64,000 nucleotides of DNA. It comes from Nitrospira sp. GTDB lineage: Bacteria > Nitrospirota > Nitrospiria > Nitrospirales > Nitrospiraceae. Of the stretch, positions 49,108 to 58,839 are shown piece after piece. Within the stretch, counting starts at the first letter, position 1. Every line of letters starts with the position of its first letter. The notes beneath the pieces are model-generated. The model was not told the origin of the DNA. It did not search any database and saw nothing but the letters and a program-made list of their open reading frames with translations. Where the stretch lies: the NCBI GenBank assembly GCA_024998625.1, contig JACOEL010000004.1, forward strand, positions 1 to 64,000, written 5' to 3'. A program made the position numbers and the translations under genes.

Positions 49108-49610
49108 AACAGTCCGGCGTCACGTTGCTCGAACTGCTCGTCACCCTGACCATTCTCACCATCCTCGCCTCAGTCGCCCTGCCGTTCACCAAGGTTTCGA
49201 CTAAGCGGACGAAAGAGATCGAGCTGCGGCAGAACTTGAGGGTGATCCGGGCTGCGATCGATACGTTTCACCTTGAATGGTCCCGCGACGGAGACACGTT
49301 GACGGGGCCGGCATGCGTCAAGAACAAGTTGAGCTGTAAAGACGTCACCGGGCCCTATGGCTACCCGAAATCCTTGGATGTATTGTTGGGAGTCAAGCTG
49401 ACGGGGGAGCAGGCGACGGTGCGCGGGACGACGATCAAGCGATACCTGCGATCGATTCCCCTGGATCCCATGACCGGAGCCGCCGACTGGCGCCTGCGTT
49501 GTTACCGAGATCCCGCCAGTGTGAAGGACTGGTGCGGAGAAGATGTGTACGATGTTACGACTCATAGTCAAGAGCTGGCGTTGGATGGCACGAAATACCG
49601 AGACTGGTAA
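49104..49610 (+). CDS. Type II secretion pseudopilin (GspG-like)
   Basis: MKQSG|VTLLELLVTLTILTILASVALP prepilin motif; GTG start overlaps secretin stop. Confidence 0.88.
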   Translation: MKQSGVTLLELLVTLTILTILASVALPFTKVSTKRTKEIELRQNLRVIRAAIDTFHLEWSRDGDTLTGPACVKNKLSCKDVTGPYGYPKSLDVLLGVKLTGEQATVRGTTIKRYLRSIPLDPMTGAADWRLRCYRDPASVKDWCGEDVYDVTTHSQELALDGTKYRDW

Positions 49611-49992
49611 GCGCACATGGGCGTTTTCGTCACCGCATGGGTTTACGATTATCGAGCTGATGATTGTGGTGACGATCGTCGGAATTTTGGCCACGTTGGC
49701 CGTGCCGTCCTACCATGCGGCGATCATCAAGGCGAAAGAGGGCGCGCTGCGTCAGGATTTATTTTCGCTGCGCGATGTGATCGACCAGCACCGTGCCGAT
49801 AAAGGGAAGTACCCCGAGACCATTGAGGCGTTGGTGTCGGCCGGCTATCTCCGGCGGGTGCCGACCGATCCGTTGACCGGCTCGACGACGACATGGCAGG
49901 AAATGGTCGATGAAGGGGAAGGCGGCATGGTCGATGTGTTTTCCGGGTCCGATCTGGTCGGCACCAACGGAGTTCCCTACAACCAATGGTAA
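49585..49992 (+). CDS. Type II secretion pseudopilin (GspG-like)
   Basis: SSPHG|FTIIELMIVVTIVGILATLAVPSY prepilin motif; internal Met chosen. Confidence 0.88.
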   Translation: MARNTETGKRTWAFSSPHGFTIIELMIVVTIVGILATLAVPSYHAAIIKAKEGALRQDLFSLRDVIDQHRADKGKYPETIEALVSAGYLRRVPTDPLTGSTTTWQEMVDEGEGGMVDVFSGSDLVGTNGVPYNQW

Positions 49993-49996
49993 GGCA

Positions 49997-50833
49997 ATGA
50001 ATACCATGATCCAACAAGCGGGTCCTGATTGGCGGACGGTCGTGGGCGTACGATTCGGGTGCTTGATAGTGGCGACGTTGAGTCTGTTGTTCTGGGGAGG
50101 ATGCGCGCGGGTGACGCCAAGTCCGGAATCAACCCCCACTGATCTCCAGGTCGCGGCGGACTCCCTCAAGACGGCGGTGCGTGAAGCGCAGCGTACGGCG
50201 GCCGAATTGCGCGCGGAACTTGAGGAGCAGCGGAAGGAATTAGCGGATGCCCAAGTGGCGCGGGCTCAGCTGCAGGGCATGTTGCGGGAGACCGAACGGC
50301 GGTTGGCGGATGCCCGCCAAGTCATCGAATTGCAGCGGGAGGAATTGGCTTCGGCCCGTACAGAACGGGAGCGGGTGGCGCAGACGATGGCTCCTTTGCA
50401 CAGTCTGGCGCAGCAGCCACCGACGGGGGGGCGCCTTCAACGGACGCGTGCATCATCCAGCCAGGACGGAGTGATGCCTTCCTCGGCGGCTACACAGGAA
50501 CAGGTCGTGAAGCCGCTTGAGAGTGGAGAGGGGGCGGCTCCACAATTCACACTTGCCGATGGCGAGGCGGCTCCGGTCTCGGACGTTCCTCAGACTTCGC
50601 CGATTGTGATGTCGACTCCGCCCGCCGCGGAGCCGGTCAGGACGATTGTCGTGCAAGGCGGGGATACCTTATGGCGGCTTGCGCGCCGTCATAAAGTCAA
50701 CGTGGATGCCCTGCGTGCACTGAATGGTTTGTCGAACAACCTGATTGTCGCTGGACGGACGCTTCGTTTGCCGGAGCCCCGGCTGCAGCAGGCGGTTATG
50801 CAACCGGTTTCGCTGAAAACCCTCGTTCGATAG
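49997..50833 (+). CDS. Coiled-coil protein with C-terminal LysM domain (possible lipoprotein)
   Basis: Long Glu/Arg/Ala coiled coil; LysM IVVQGGDTLWRLARRHKVNVDALRALNGLSNNLIVAGRTLRLP. Confidence 0.82.
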   Translation: MNTMIQQAGPDWRTVVGVRFGCLIVATLSLLFWGGCARVTPSPESTPTDLQVAADSLKTAVREAQRTAAELRAELEEQRKELADAQVARAQLQGMLRETERRLADARQVIELQREELASARTERERVAQTMAPLHSLAQQPPTGGRLQRTRASSSQDGVMPSSAATQEQVVKPLESGEGAAPQFTLADGEAAPVSDVPQTSPIVMSTPPAAEPVRTIVVQGGDTLWRLARRHKVNVDALRALNGLSNNLIVAGRTLRLPEPRLQQAVMQPVSLKTLVR

Positions 50834-50873
50834 CGACGGGGGCAGCGCGTGTCGTGTCCACCCGAATGAACTC

Positions 50874-52088
50874 ATGGCGGTATTCGCATACAGAGCGGCT
50901 CGCGCGGACGGCACGACCTTCGAGGGGCACATCGAGGGCGAAGATGAGCACTTGGTGCGAGCCAAGCTTGAATCCGACGGCCTGCTGGTGTTCCGTCTCT
51001 CCAGGCGGGGAGCGGGATTCGGTGTGTCGGGTCTGGCGGCAGGCCGTTGGGGAAAGCTTCCCCTTCAAGATTTCCTCGTGTTCAATCAGGAGTTGTTGGC
51101 CCTGATCAAAGCGGGGCTACCGGTTTTGCGGGTCTGGGATCTGCTCATCGATCGCACCCAACGAGCCCCGTTTCGAGAAGCGTTAAAAGCCGTTCGTCAA
51201 GATATTCGCGGCGGGGCGTCGGCTTCCGAAGCCTTGGGCAAGCATTCCACCTATTTCTCGGATCTGTACCTTGCGACGATTCGCGCGGGTGAGCAGTCTG
51301 GAAATCTGGCGGAGGTGTTGCAACGCTACATTGCGTATCTGAAGCTGATGATCGGCCTTCGCCAAAAAGTCACCAAGGCGCTGGCCTATCCGGCTTTTCT
51401 CGTGGTTGTCGGCGTTGCGGTGGTGGGGTTTCTGCTGAGTTACGTGATGCCGACCTTCATCTCGGTGTATGGTGAATCATCCGCCAATTTGCCGACGGCG
51501 ACTCGGATGCTCATCTCGGTCATCCAGATGGGTGAGGCGCAGTTGATTCCGGTGGCGATCGTGGCGTTGGTGGCGGTGGCGATGGGACGGGCGTGGTATC
51601 AAACCTCCGCCGGTCGATTGTCCGTAGATCGGAACCTGTTGAAACTGCCGCTGCTCGGGATGATTCTTGTGGAGCACCACACGATCCAATTGACCCGCAC
51701 GCTGGCCACGGTGTTAGCCGGCGGCACGCCCTTAGTGGAAGCGCTTGAAATCGCGCGCGGTGCGGTCTCGAACCGCTTCGTGTCGCGCGGCTTGGTGTCG
51801 GCGGTGAACGAAATCCGTGAAGGCAGCACGCTGGCGGCCGCGATTGAGCGGCCGCAGATCCTGCCCAAGCTCGCGATTGAAATGTTGTCGGTCGGTGAAG
51901 AAACCGGCTCGCTGGAACCGATGCTTCGGGATGTGGCCGAGTTTTATGAGGGGGACCTCGATGTACGGCTTAGTCAGCTGACCACCTGGATTGAGCCGGT
52001 GTTGTTGCTGGTGATGGGGCTCTTGGTAGGAGGCATCGTCATCATTATGTATTTGCCGATTTTCCAGATGGCCGGAACGATTCAATAA
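50874..52088 (+). CDS. Type II secretion/pilus inner-membrane platform protein (GspF/PilC)
   Basis: FLVFNQELLALIKAGLPVLRVWDLL; LARTLATVLAGGTPLVEALE-like repeats; SVGEETGSLEPML. Confidence 0.93.
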   Translation: MAVFAYRAARADGTTFEGHIEGEDEHLVRAKLESDGLLVFRLSRRGAGFGVSGLAAGRWGKLPLQDFLVFNQELLALIKAGLPVLRVWDLLIDRTQRAPFREALKAVRQDIRGGASASEALGKHSTYFSDLYLATIRAGEQSGNLAEVLQRYIAYLKLMIGLRQKVTKALAYPAFLVVVGVAVVGFLLSYVMPTFISVYGESSANLPTATRMLISVIQMGEAQLIPVAIVALVAVAMGRAWYQTSAGRLSVDRNLLKLPLLGMILVEHHTIQLTRTLATVLAGGTPLVEALEIARGAVSNRFVSRGLVSAVNEIREGSTLAAAIERPQILPKLAIEMLSVGEETGSLEPMLRDVAEFYEGDLDVRLSQLTTWIEPVLLLVMGLLVGGIVIIMYLPIFQMAGTIQ

Positions 52089-52131
52089 TCCGACGATACG
52101 GCGGGACCCTGTGCCCGCCGCGTCGTGACCC

Positions 52132-53889
52132 GTGTCGAAGTCGGAGGGACTGAATATGTTGATGCAACGCCATCTCACTCGCCCGTCGCTCGCCGATGTG
52201 ATGGTGCGCGAGGGCATTTTGCCGAGACGGGCCGTGGACCAGGTCGTGGCCCGTTTGGGAGGCAGCACCGCGGCCTTGGGGCAGACGCTCGTCGAAGAGG
52301 GGACCATTTCCGAGGCGCAACTGGCGCAGGCATTGGCAGCCCAGTATGGATTGCCCTATGACCCGCTCACCGGGTTTCGCGTGGACTCCGAATTTTATCA
52401 CACGATTTCCGTTAAGTTGATGCGGCGTCATCCTTTCGTGCCGGTGAAGGACGAGGCCGGCGCGTTGACGATTGCGATTTCCGACCCGCAGAACCTGCTG
52501 GGGCTGGATGAATTGGAGATTCTGCTCAATCGTCCGCTCCACTATGTAGTGAGCTCGCGAAGCGCGATCCAATCGGCGTTGGAACGGAGTGAAGGGTCCA
52601 GTCAGGCGCTGCGTGAATTGGAGGCGGAATACCGGTCGGTCCTGGTGAAGGAAGACGAGCGGGGCGAAGAGGTCTTAACCGTCGATCACTTCGGCGAAGA
52701 TCAGAGCCCGGTGGTCAAGCTCCTCGACACGATCATGTTGAGTGCCATGCAGCGACGGGCCAGCGATATTCACATTGAGGCGACGGATCGGGCCACCACG
52801 GTGAAGTTTCGCGTGGACGGCATTCTGGTCTCGGCGATGGATCCGCTCGACGTGAAGCTGCATCCACCGTTGGTGTCCCGCCTCAAGGTCATGTCCGACC
52901 TCGATATCGCCGAACGGCGGGTGCCGCAGGACGGCAGTTTTCGTATGCGGCTCGACCGGAAGACGGTCGATTTCCGGGTGTCGATTTTGCCGAGTGTGTT
53001 CGGAGAATCCGTCGTCATCCGAATTCTGGACCGCGAGGCGATTACCACGGGCGTGTCTACGCTGAGACTGGATCGTCTGGGGTTCAATCCGGAGGACCTC
53101 AAGCGGTTCCGTCGCGCCATTACGAGGCCTTACGGGATGGTTCTCGTGACCGGTCCGACCGGAAGCGGAAAAACCACGACCCTGTACGCGGCGATCAGCG
53201 AAATGAATATTCAGGAAGATAAGCTGATCACCATTGAAGATCCGGTGGAGTATCAGTTGCCGGGGGTCGTGCAAATCCCGGTGAACGAAAAGAAGGGCCT
53301 GACGTTCGCTCGAGGGTTGCGCTCCATTTTGCGGCACGATCCGGACAAGATCATGGTCGGTGAAATTCGTGATGCGGAAACGGCGCAGATCGCCATTCAA
53401 TCGGCCTTGACCGGTCACTTGGTGTTGACGACGGTGCACGCCAATAACGTGTTCGATGTGATCGGACGTTTCGCGTCGATGGGCATCGATTCCTACAACT
53501 TTCTGGCGGCGTTGACCTGCGTTCTGGCGCAACGGCTGATTCGGGTGATCTGTCCCGATTGCCGGCATCAGGTCGTGCTTGACCAGGCGCTCGCTGAGGA
53601 ATCCGGAATCGACTACGATGAGTTCAAGGGCGCGCCGTTCTATGAGGGGAAAGGGTGTTCCGAATGCCACGACACCGGCTATCGGGGTCGGAAGTGTATT
53701 ACTGAATTCCTCGACCTGACAGACGAGATCAAGGAAATGATTCTGGCCGATCGCGCGCTGTCGGAGATCCGGTACCGCGCGGTCACGGACGGCATGATCA
53801 CATTGCGGCAATCCGCCGTGAAGAAAGTGCTGGCCGGCGAGACGACGCTGCGCGAAATCAACCGCGTGACGTTTAGCGAAGAGCGATAA
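52132..53889 (+). CDS. Type II secretion/pilus assembly ATPase (GspE/PilB)
   Basis: Walker A VTGPTGSGKTTTLYA; ASDIHIEATD; VGEIRDAETAQIAIQSALTGHLVLTTVHAN; CPDC...CSEC zinc motif. Confidence 0.95.
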   Translation: MSKSEGLNMLMQRHLTRPSLADVMVREGILPRRAVDQVVARLGGSTAALGQTLVEEGTISEAQLAQALAAQYGLPYDPLTGFRVDSEFYHTISVKLMRRHPFVPVKDEAGALTIAISDPQNLLGLDELEILLNRPLHYVVSSRSAIQSALERSEGSSQALRELEAEYRSVLVKEDERGEEVLTVDHFGEDQSPVVKLLDTIMLSAMQRRASDIHIEATDRATTVKFRVDGILVSAMDPLDVKLHPPLVSRLKVMSDLDIAERRVPQDGSFRMRLDRKTVDFRVSILPSVFGESVVIRILDREAITTGVSTLRLDRLGFNPEDLKRFRRAITRPYGMVLVTGPTGSGKTTTLYAAISEMNIQEDKLITIEDPVEYQLPGVVQIPVNEKKGLTFARGLRSILRHDPDKIMVGEIRDAETAQIAIQSALTGHLVLTTVHANNVFDVIGRFASMGIDSYNFLAALTCVLAQRLIRVICPDCRHQVVLDQALAEESGIDYDEFKGAPFYEGKGCSECHDTGYRGRKCITEFLDLTDEIKEMILADRALSEIRYRAVTDGMITLRQSAVKKVLAGETTLREINRVTFSEER

Positions 53890-53892
53890 CCG

Positions 53893-54900
53893 ATGTGGGA
53901 TTGGATCACCAGCCGACCGCAGTACTGCCTGAAAATCGGCGCGCGCGATCTGGCGTGGGCGGAGGTACATCGAAACTGGCGGGGAAGGCCGCGGTACCAG
54001 TGCGTGGTGTCCGCGTTGCCTGAAGGAATCGTGCGCTTGTCTCCGTTGGAACAAAACATCCTCTCTCCTCATGAACTGGAGACGCATATCCGGGCGATCG
54101 CCGGTTCCGCTACCACTCAGGCTCCCGGTCGTTCTTCCACTCCGGGCGTCCCGCGCGCCGCAACCATCATTCTGCCGGATCTGGCCGTACGACTGGCGGT
54201 ATTACGATTGCAGGACCTTCCCTGGAGCTCCGATGAGCGAGATGCGTTGGTGCGGTGGCGATTGGGGCAGGAGCAGCTTCTGTCCCTCAGCGGGGCCAAA
54301 GTGTTTTCACAGGTGTTGTCAGATCCGGGCGGATCCGGTGATGGGCCCTGTACCGTGCTGGCGGTCGTGGTGCAAGAGGCCGTGCTGACTCAGTATGAAG
54401 CGGTCTGCGAGGCCGCAGGGTTGATTCCCCAGGAAGTTGATGTCGCAAGTTTGCGGCTATTCAACTTATGGGCGCACGGGACGGGGAGTGCGGCTCGTTC
54501 GACCGTTGACTTTTTATGGGTGAATGCCACGGACGGCGGAGTCACGGCGCTGATTTTTCACAACGGGACGTTGGTCTTCCTCCGGTCGAAACTCCAGGGC
54601 GGGATTGGCTCTGGGGGCGCCTTGGTGCCGGGTTTCGAGCAGGTGGCGCTCAATCGTATCGTGCAAGAGTGCGCGGACTCCATCTATGCCTGTCAGCAGC
54701 AGACGCCGGAGTTGGCCATCAGCCATGCGGTGCTGATCGCCGATGAAGTCATGGGCGCCGGGTTACGGCAGCAATTGGAAAAGGGGTTAGGCGTGCCGGT
54801 GCAGGAACTAGAATGGGACCGTGTGCAACAGTACGGCGGGGGTACTATTGCGGGGGCGCGGACGAGTGCTGCCTTGCCGGCGATTGCAGGGGTCGTATAA
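53893..54900 (+). CDS. PilM/GspL-like assembly protein
   Basis: Position between ATPase and PilN-like gene; actin-like fold segments; N-terminal LKIGARDLAWAEVHR. Confidence 0.65.
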   Translation: MWDWITSRPQYCLKIGARDLAWAEVHRNWRGRPRYQCVVSALPEGIVRLSPLEQNILSPHELETHIRAIAGSATTQAPGRSSTPGVPRAATIILPDLAVRLAVLRLQDLPWSSDERDALVRWRLGQEQLLSLSGAKVFSQVLSDPGGSGDGPCTVLAVVVQEAVLTQYEAVCEAAGLIPQEVDVASLRLFNLWAHGTGSAARSTVDFLWVNATDGGVTALIFHNGTLVFLRSKLQGGIGSGGALVPGFEQVALNRIVQECADSIYACQQQTPELAISHAVLIADEVMGAGLRQQLEKGLGVPVQELEWDRVQQYGGGTIAGARTSAALPAIAGVV

Positions 54901-54903
54901 GCC

Positions 54904-55530
54904 ATGTCGTTGGACAACTTCGTTTCAGCAATTCGTGATGTCGCCTTGCGTATCGGGCAGCCTTCGGCACGCAGCGGCGCATTTGCGATTAATCTGAGCA
55001 GCCGGTATCGCTGGTACCTGGCTCCGGCCCGGTTGGTGATCATGCTGTTGGCCGGGGCGATCGGTTTGGCGATGCTGTGGGATATTTCGCAGGCCTGGTT
55101 GGTCTGGCAGGATGTCCAATCCATGGAGTCAGCTCTGAACCAGGTGCAGGACCGGGATCGGGATCTATTGAAAGAGGCACAGCAGGAAGGCCTGGATCTG
55201 TCTGAGGCCGCCTTGCAAGTCCTGCCCAAGGAGATCGAGTTTGCCAATCACCTGATCGAGAAGCGGAGTTTTTCCTGGACCCGGTTTTTGACGGAATTGG
55301 AGCGTGCCATTCCCCAACGCATCGCCGTCAATAGCATCCGGCTCGATCCCGCTAATGCCACGATCATGCTCACCGGTTCCGCTCGGGCGCTGGAAGACGT
55401 GACGACCTTGACGGTCACGTTTCAGGATCATCCTCAGTTCAAGGAACCGGTCCTCGGGCAGCACCGGGTGATGGGAAATGGATTGGTCGAGTTCGACCTC
55501 TCATTACGGTATCGGAATCGCAACCCATGA
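54904..55530 (+). CDS. PilN-like protein
   Basis: Single N-terminal TM then coiled coil; RSFSWTRFLTELERAIPQRIAVNSIRLDPANATIMLTGSAR. Confidence 0.75.
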   Translation: MSLDNFVSAIRDVALRIGQPSARSGAFAINLSSRYRWYLAPARLVIMLLAGAIGLAMLWDISQAWLVWQDVQSMESALNQVQDRDRDLLKEAQQEGLDLSEAALQVLPKEIEFANHLIEKRSFSWTRFLTELERAIPQRIAVNSIRLDPANATIMLTGSARALEDVTTLTVTFQDHPQFKEPVLGQHRVMGNGLVEFDLSLRYRNRNP

Positions 55531-56099
55531 TGTTTCCAGGACTCGATCGGCTGCAATTGACCTGGCGGCAACCCTATGCGCCCATTCTCCCATGGGTGGC
55601 GTTTGTGGCGGGGCTGTGTGTCCTGAGTTACGGTATCCACGCGCTGGTCTTGGGGGCGGCAGAGCAGGAACAGGTGCGACTTGAGGCCGAATGGCTCAAA
55701 GCCCGCCAACAGTTGAATCGGCACAAGGAGGCCAAGAAGGCAAAGGCAGATCTGCAGCGGGTATGGGCCGTGTTACCGTTGTTCCGTGATTTTGCGCCGC
55801 TGGCCCTCGGGGTCACCGAAGAGGCGAAGCGGGACCAGGTGACGTTGCCGGCCCTCTCCTACAAGACAGAGAAGACCGCCGTCCCCGACGCGACGAAAGC
55901 CGTCCTGCAGGGGACTGTAACCGGTCGGTACGAGGATTTGCGCCGCTTTCTGCACAACCTGGAATCGGCCGAGGAACTGTTGTTCATTGAAGACCTTAAT
56001 TTGATTCGCTCGGGGAATGTGCAGGACCAGCAATTGACCTTCAATATCCGAATTTCGACCTATCTGCGCGGGGAGCATTTGCAGTCCCCGACGCCGTGA
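55527..56099 (+). CDS. PilO-like protein
   Basis: Single TM then coiled coil and GTVTGRYEDLRRFLHNLESAEELLFIEDLNL; ATGA-type overlap with previous gene. Confidence 0.78.
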   Translation: MMFPGLDRLQLTWRQPYAPILPWVAFVAGLCVLSYGIHALVLGAAEQEQVRLEAEWLKARQQLNRHKEAKKAKADLQRVWAVLPLFRDFAPLALGVTEEAKRDQVTLPALSYKTEKTAVPDATKAVLQGTVTGRYEDLRRFLHNLESAEELLFIEDLNLIRSGNVQDQQLTFNIRISTYLRGEHLQSPTP

Positions 56100-56803
56100 C
56101 TCAGATGAATCGAGTGAGCAAAAATCAAGGTCTGCTGCTGATGACCCTGGTGGTCCTCTGGATCGGGTTGCTCGTCTGGCAATTCGGCCATTTCAGCGAA
56201 CAGGAACGAGTTCCCTTGGCGCATGTCAGCGGGCAGCGGGCGGTGGGCAAGGCGCCTGCGGCGGCCGCTTCCAGCGGCAATCTACACGTGCACCTTGAAC
56301 GGCTGGCCGCCATTAAGGGGCAGCGGGAAGCGACGTTTTCGACTCCGCGCAATATTTTCGCCAGTCTCCTTCCCCCAGAGCCGGTCGTGGCGCCGCCTCC
56401 GGCCCCTCGTCGCGGTCGTGGGCGCGGTCTTGCCAAGCCTCCGTCGCCTGCGGAAGAGCCAGTGGTAGAAGCGCCGCAGAATGAGGAGCAGGAGCCGATG
56501 GTCGAAGAGCCCAAGGGGCCGACACCGGAAGAAATTGAACGGCTGCGGATTGCGACGGAATTGAATCAGTTCCGGTATGTGGGGTTCATGGCGGTGGGAG
56601 GGGGCTCGCAAAAGAAAAAGAACATGGCCGTGGTCGTGAAGAATGATGAGATGCATGTGGTGCAGGTCGGCGAAGTGATCGCCGGTGAAGTCTTGGTGAA
56701 GGCGGTCTCGATGAGCGAGATTACGCTCCAGGATGTGGCCTCAAAAATCACGCAGGTGATTCCGGTCACCGATGCGCCAGGGGCTGAGGGGCAACCCAAC
56801 TAG
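56096..56803 (+). CDS. PilP/GspC-like protein
   Basis: TM anchor, Pro-rich linker, C-terminal beta domain YVGFMAVGGG...VVQVGEVIAGEVLVKAVSMSEITLQDV. Confidence 0.65.
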   Translation: MTQMNRVSKNQGLLLMTLVVLWIGLLVWQFGHFSEQERVPLAHVSGQRAVGKAPAAAASSGNLHVHLERLAAIKGQREATFSTPRNIFASLLPPEPVVAPPPAPRRGRGRGLAKPPSPAEEPVVEAPQNEEQEPMVEEPKGPTPEEIERLRIATELNQFRYVGFMAVGGGSQKKKNMAVVVKNDEMHVVQVGEVIAGEVLVKAVSMSEITLQDVASKITQVIPVTDAPGAEGQPN

Positions 56804-56816
56804 GCGAGTGATAGGG

Positions 56817-57401
56817 ATGCGTGGCCGTCTCAGAAATAATGACGGGGTCACCTACCTTGCCTTGATGTTTTCGATCGTGTTGATCGGGATCTCCGTATCT
56901 GCCGCTGCCCGCCAATGGACCGTCATGGTTCAGCGCGAGAAAGAAGCCGATCTCATGGCCAAGGGCATCGAAATTCAAAACGCCATTGCCCTGTACTCAA
57001 ATACGATGAAAATCGGGCGCATCCTGCCCACCGAAATCTATCCTCAGTCGCTGGCGGAGTTGACGCGAACGCCCAAGCCCTATCTGCGGAGGGTCTATCA
57101 AGACCCGATGAACGGCGGAGACTGGGAGTATATGCGCGCGCCGACCGGCGGTATTATGGGGGTTCGGAGCAAGAGCAAAGCGAAACCGATCAAGGAGCGC
57201 GATTTCCCCCTCGCGGTTCGTCACTTCGAAGGCCGGAAAACGTATCACGACTGGATGTTTCAACATCCCAATCCCTCATCGATGTCCATGTTGATGCCGC
57301 CGATGATGGGCCTGGCTCCCGGCACAATGCCGATGCAACCAGGGCCGCAAGGGGCTGCTCCGGGTGTGCCGCCGACACCGGGTCCGGCTCGCAACCCTTG
57401 A
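56817..57401 (+). CDS. Type II secretion pseudopilin-like protein lacking Glu+5
   Basis: MRGRLRNNDG|VTYLALMFSIVLIGISVSAA; later PYLRRVYQDPMNGGDWEYM. Confidence 0.75.
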   Translation: MRGRLRNNDGVTYLALMFSIVLIGISVSAAARQWTVMVQREKEADLMAKGIEIQNAIALYSNTMKIGRILPTEIYPQSLAELTRTPKPYLRRVYQDPMNGGDWEYMRAPTGGIMGVRSKSKAKPIKERDFPLAVRHFEGRKTYHDWMFQHPNPSSMSMLMPPMMGLAPGTMPMQPGPQGAAPGVPPTPGPARNP

Positions 57402-57525
57402 CCCGACTCCGAACCCCACAGTATCCTGTCCCGCTATAGATTGTCGCGCCTTCGTTCACCATCTTGATCGGCCGATACGCTGGGGCATCGGGCCTCGTGT
57501 GCGGCCAGCAGCAGGAATTCACGAC

Positions 57526-58839
57526 ATGGAACAAGATCTCACCGAATCCCCGGTCCCGGAGCTGGACGCTCCCGTTGAAGTACTCACTCCGGAGGAATAC
57601 GTCGCAACCCTGGTCAAAAGGGCCAAGGGGGCGGCCGGCCGGCTCTCCAGCCTTCCGACGGCGGTCAAGAATCAGGCCTTGGAAGCCATGGCCGGCGGAC
57701 TTGAAGAACATGAGGCGGAGCTGTTGGCCGAGAACGAGAAGGATTTCGAACAATTCGAGGCCACGCCGGAGCGGAAAGCCTTAGGGGACCGTTTGCGGCT
57801 GACGGCGGAACGTATCCGGGAGATGGCGGCAGGGATTCGTGACATTGCGCGATTGCCGGACCCGCTCGGCGATACGCCGAAGATGTGGACGCGGCCGAAC
57901 GGGATGCAAGTGGGCCGCATGCGTGTGCCGATCGGGGTCATCGGGATCATTTATGAAGCGCGACCGAATGTGACCGCGGATTCGGCTGCCCTGTGTCTCA
58001 AGTCCGGAAACGTCTGTATTCTGCGCGGCGGATCCGAAGCCCTGCATTCGAACGTGGCCATTGCCAAAGTGTTGAGCGAATCAGCGGAGAAGGCCGGTGT
58101 GCCGGCAGGCGCAATTACATTGGTCGATCGCGCGGAGCGTGAGGTCGTCCAGCTGTTGCTCAAACAGGACCGGTATATCGATCTCATCATTCCGCGAGGC
58201 GGGGAATCGCTGATGAAGACGATCGCCGAACATGCGACGATTCCGGTGCTGAAACACGACAAGGGGGTCTGCCACACCTATGTCGATGTAGATGCCGATC
58301 CCCAGGTGGCTGAGCGGATCTGTTTGAATGCAAAAGCGCAGCGGCCGTCGACGTGCAACGCCATGGAGACCCTGTTGGTCCACCACAGTATCGCGCGCAC
58401 CTGGCTGCCGCTCCTGGTGGAGAAACTCAAAGCGGCGAAGGTGGAGGTCCGTGGTTGTGCGAAGACCTGCCAGCTGTGCCCTGAGGTGACGCCGGCCGCC
58501 GCCGACGATTTCGGCCGTGAATTTCTGGATCTGGTCCTCGCGATCAAAGTGGTCAAGAACATGGACGAAGCCTTGGAGCACATCGCCACCTACGGATCCC
58601 AGCATACCGAGGCGATTGTGACCAAGGACTATGCTCGCGCAATGCGGTTTCTGCGCGAGGTCGATGCCGGCGCGGTACTCGTGAATGCCTCGACCAGGCT
58701 CAACGACGGCTACCAGTTCGGTCTGGGGGCGGAAATCGGCATCAGCACGTCGCGACTCCACGCTCGAGGGCCGATGGGGCTTGAGGAATTGACCTGTTCA
58801 AAATTTGTGGTGCTCGGGAGCGGTCAAATCCGCGAGTAA
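57526..58839 (+). CDS. proA: Glutamate-5-semialdehyde dehydrogenase (gamma-glutamyl phosphate reductase)
   Basis: MRVPIGVIGIIYEARPNVTADSAALCLKSGN; QRPSTCNAMETLLVH; FGLGAEIGISTSRLHARGPMGLEELT. Confidence 0.96.
   Translation: MEQDLTESPVPELDAPVEVLTPEEYVATLVKRAKGAAGRLSSLPTAVKNQALEAMAGGLEEHEAELLAENEKDFEQFEATPERKALGDRLRLTAERIREMAAGIRDIARLPDPLGDTPKMWTRPNGMQVGRMRVPIGVIGIIYEARPNVTADSAALCLKSGNVCILRGGSEALHSNVAIAKVLSESAEKAGVPAGAITLVDRAEREVVQLLLKQDRYIDLIIPRGGESLMKTIAEHATIPVLKHDKGVCHTYVDVDADPQVAERICLNAKAQRPSTCNAMETLLVHHSIARTWLPLLVEKLKAAKVEVRGCAKTCQLCPEVTPAAADDFGREFLDLVLAIKVVKNMDEALEHIATYGSQHTEAIVTKDYARAMRFLREVDAGAVLVNASTRLNDGYQFGLGAEIGISTSRLHARGPMGLEELTCSKFVVLGSGQIRE

Noticed and set aside
52675-54087. 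470-aa minus-strand ORF
   Set aside because: Antisense shadow of the well-supported GspE ATPase; sequence rich in His/Arg/Gln without recognisable motifs
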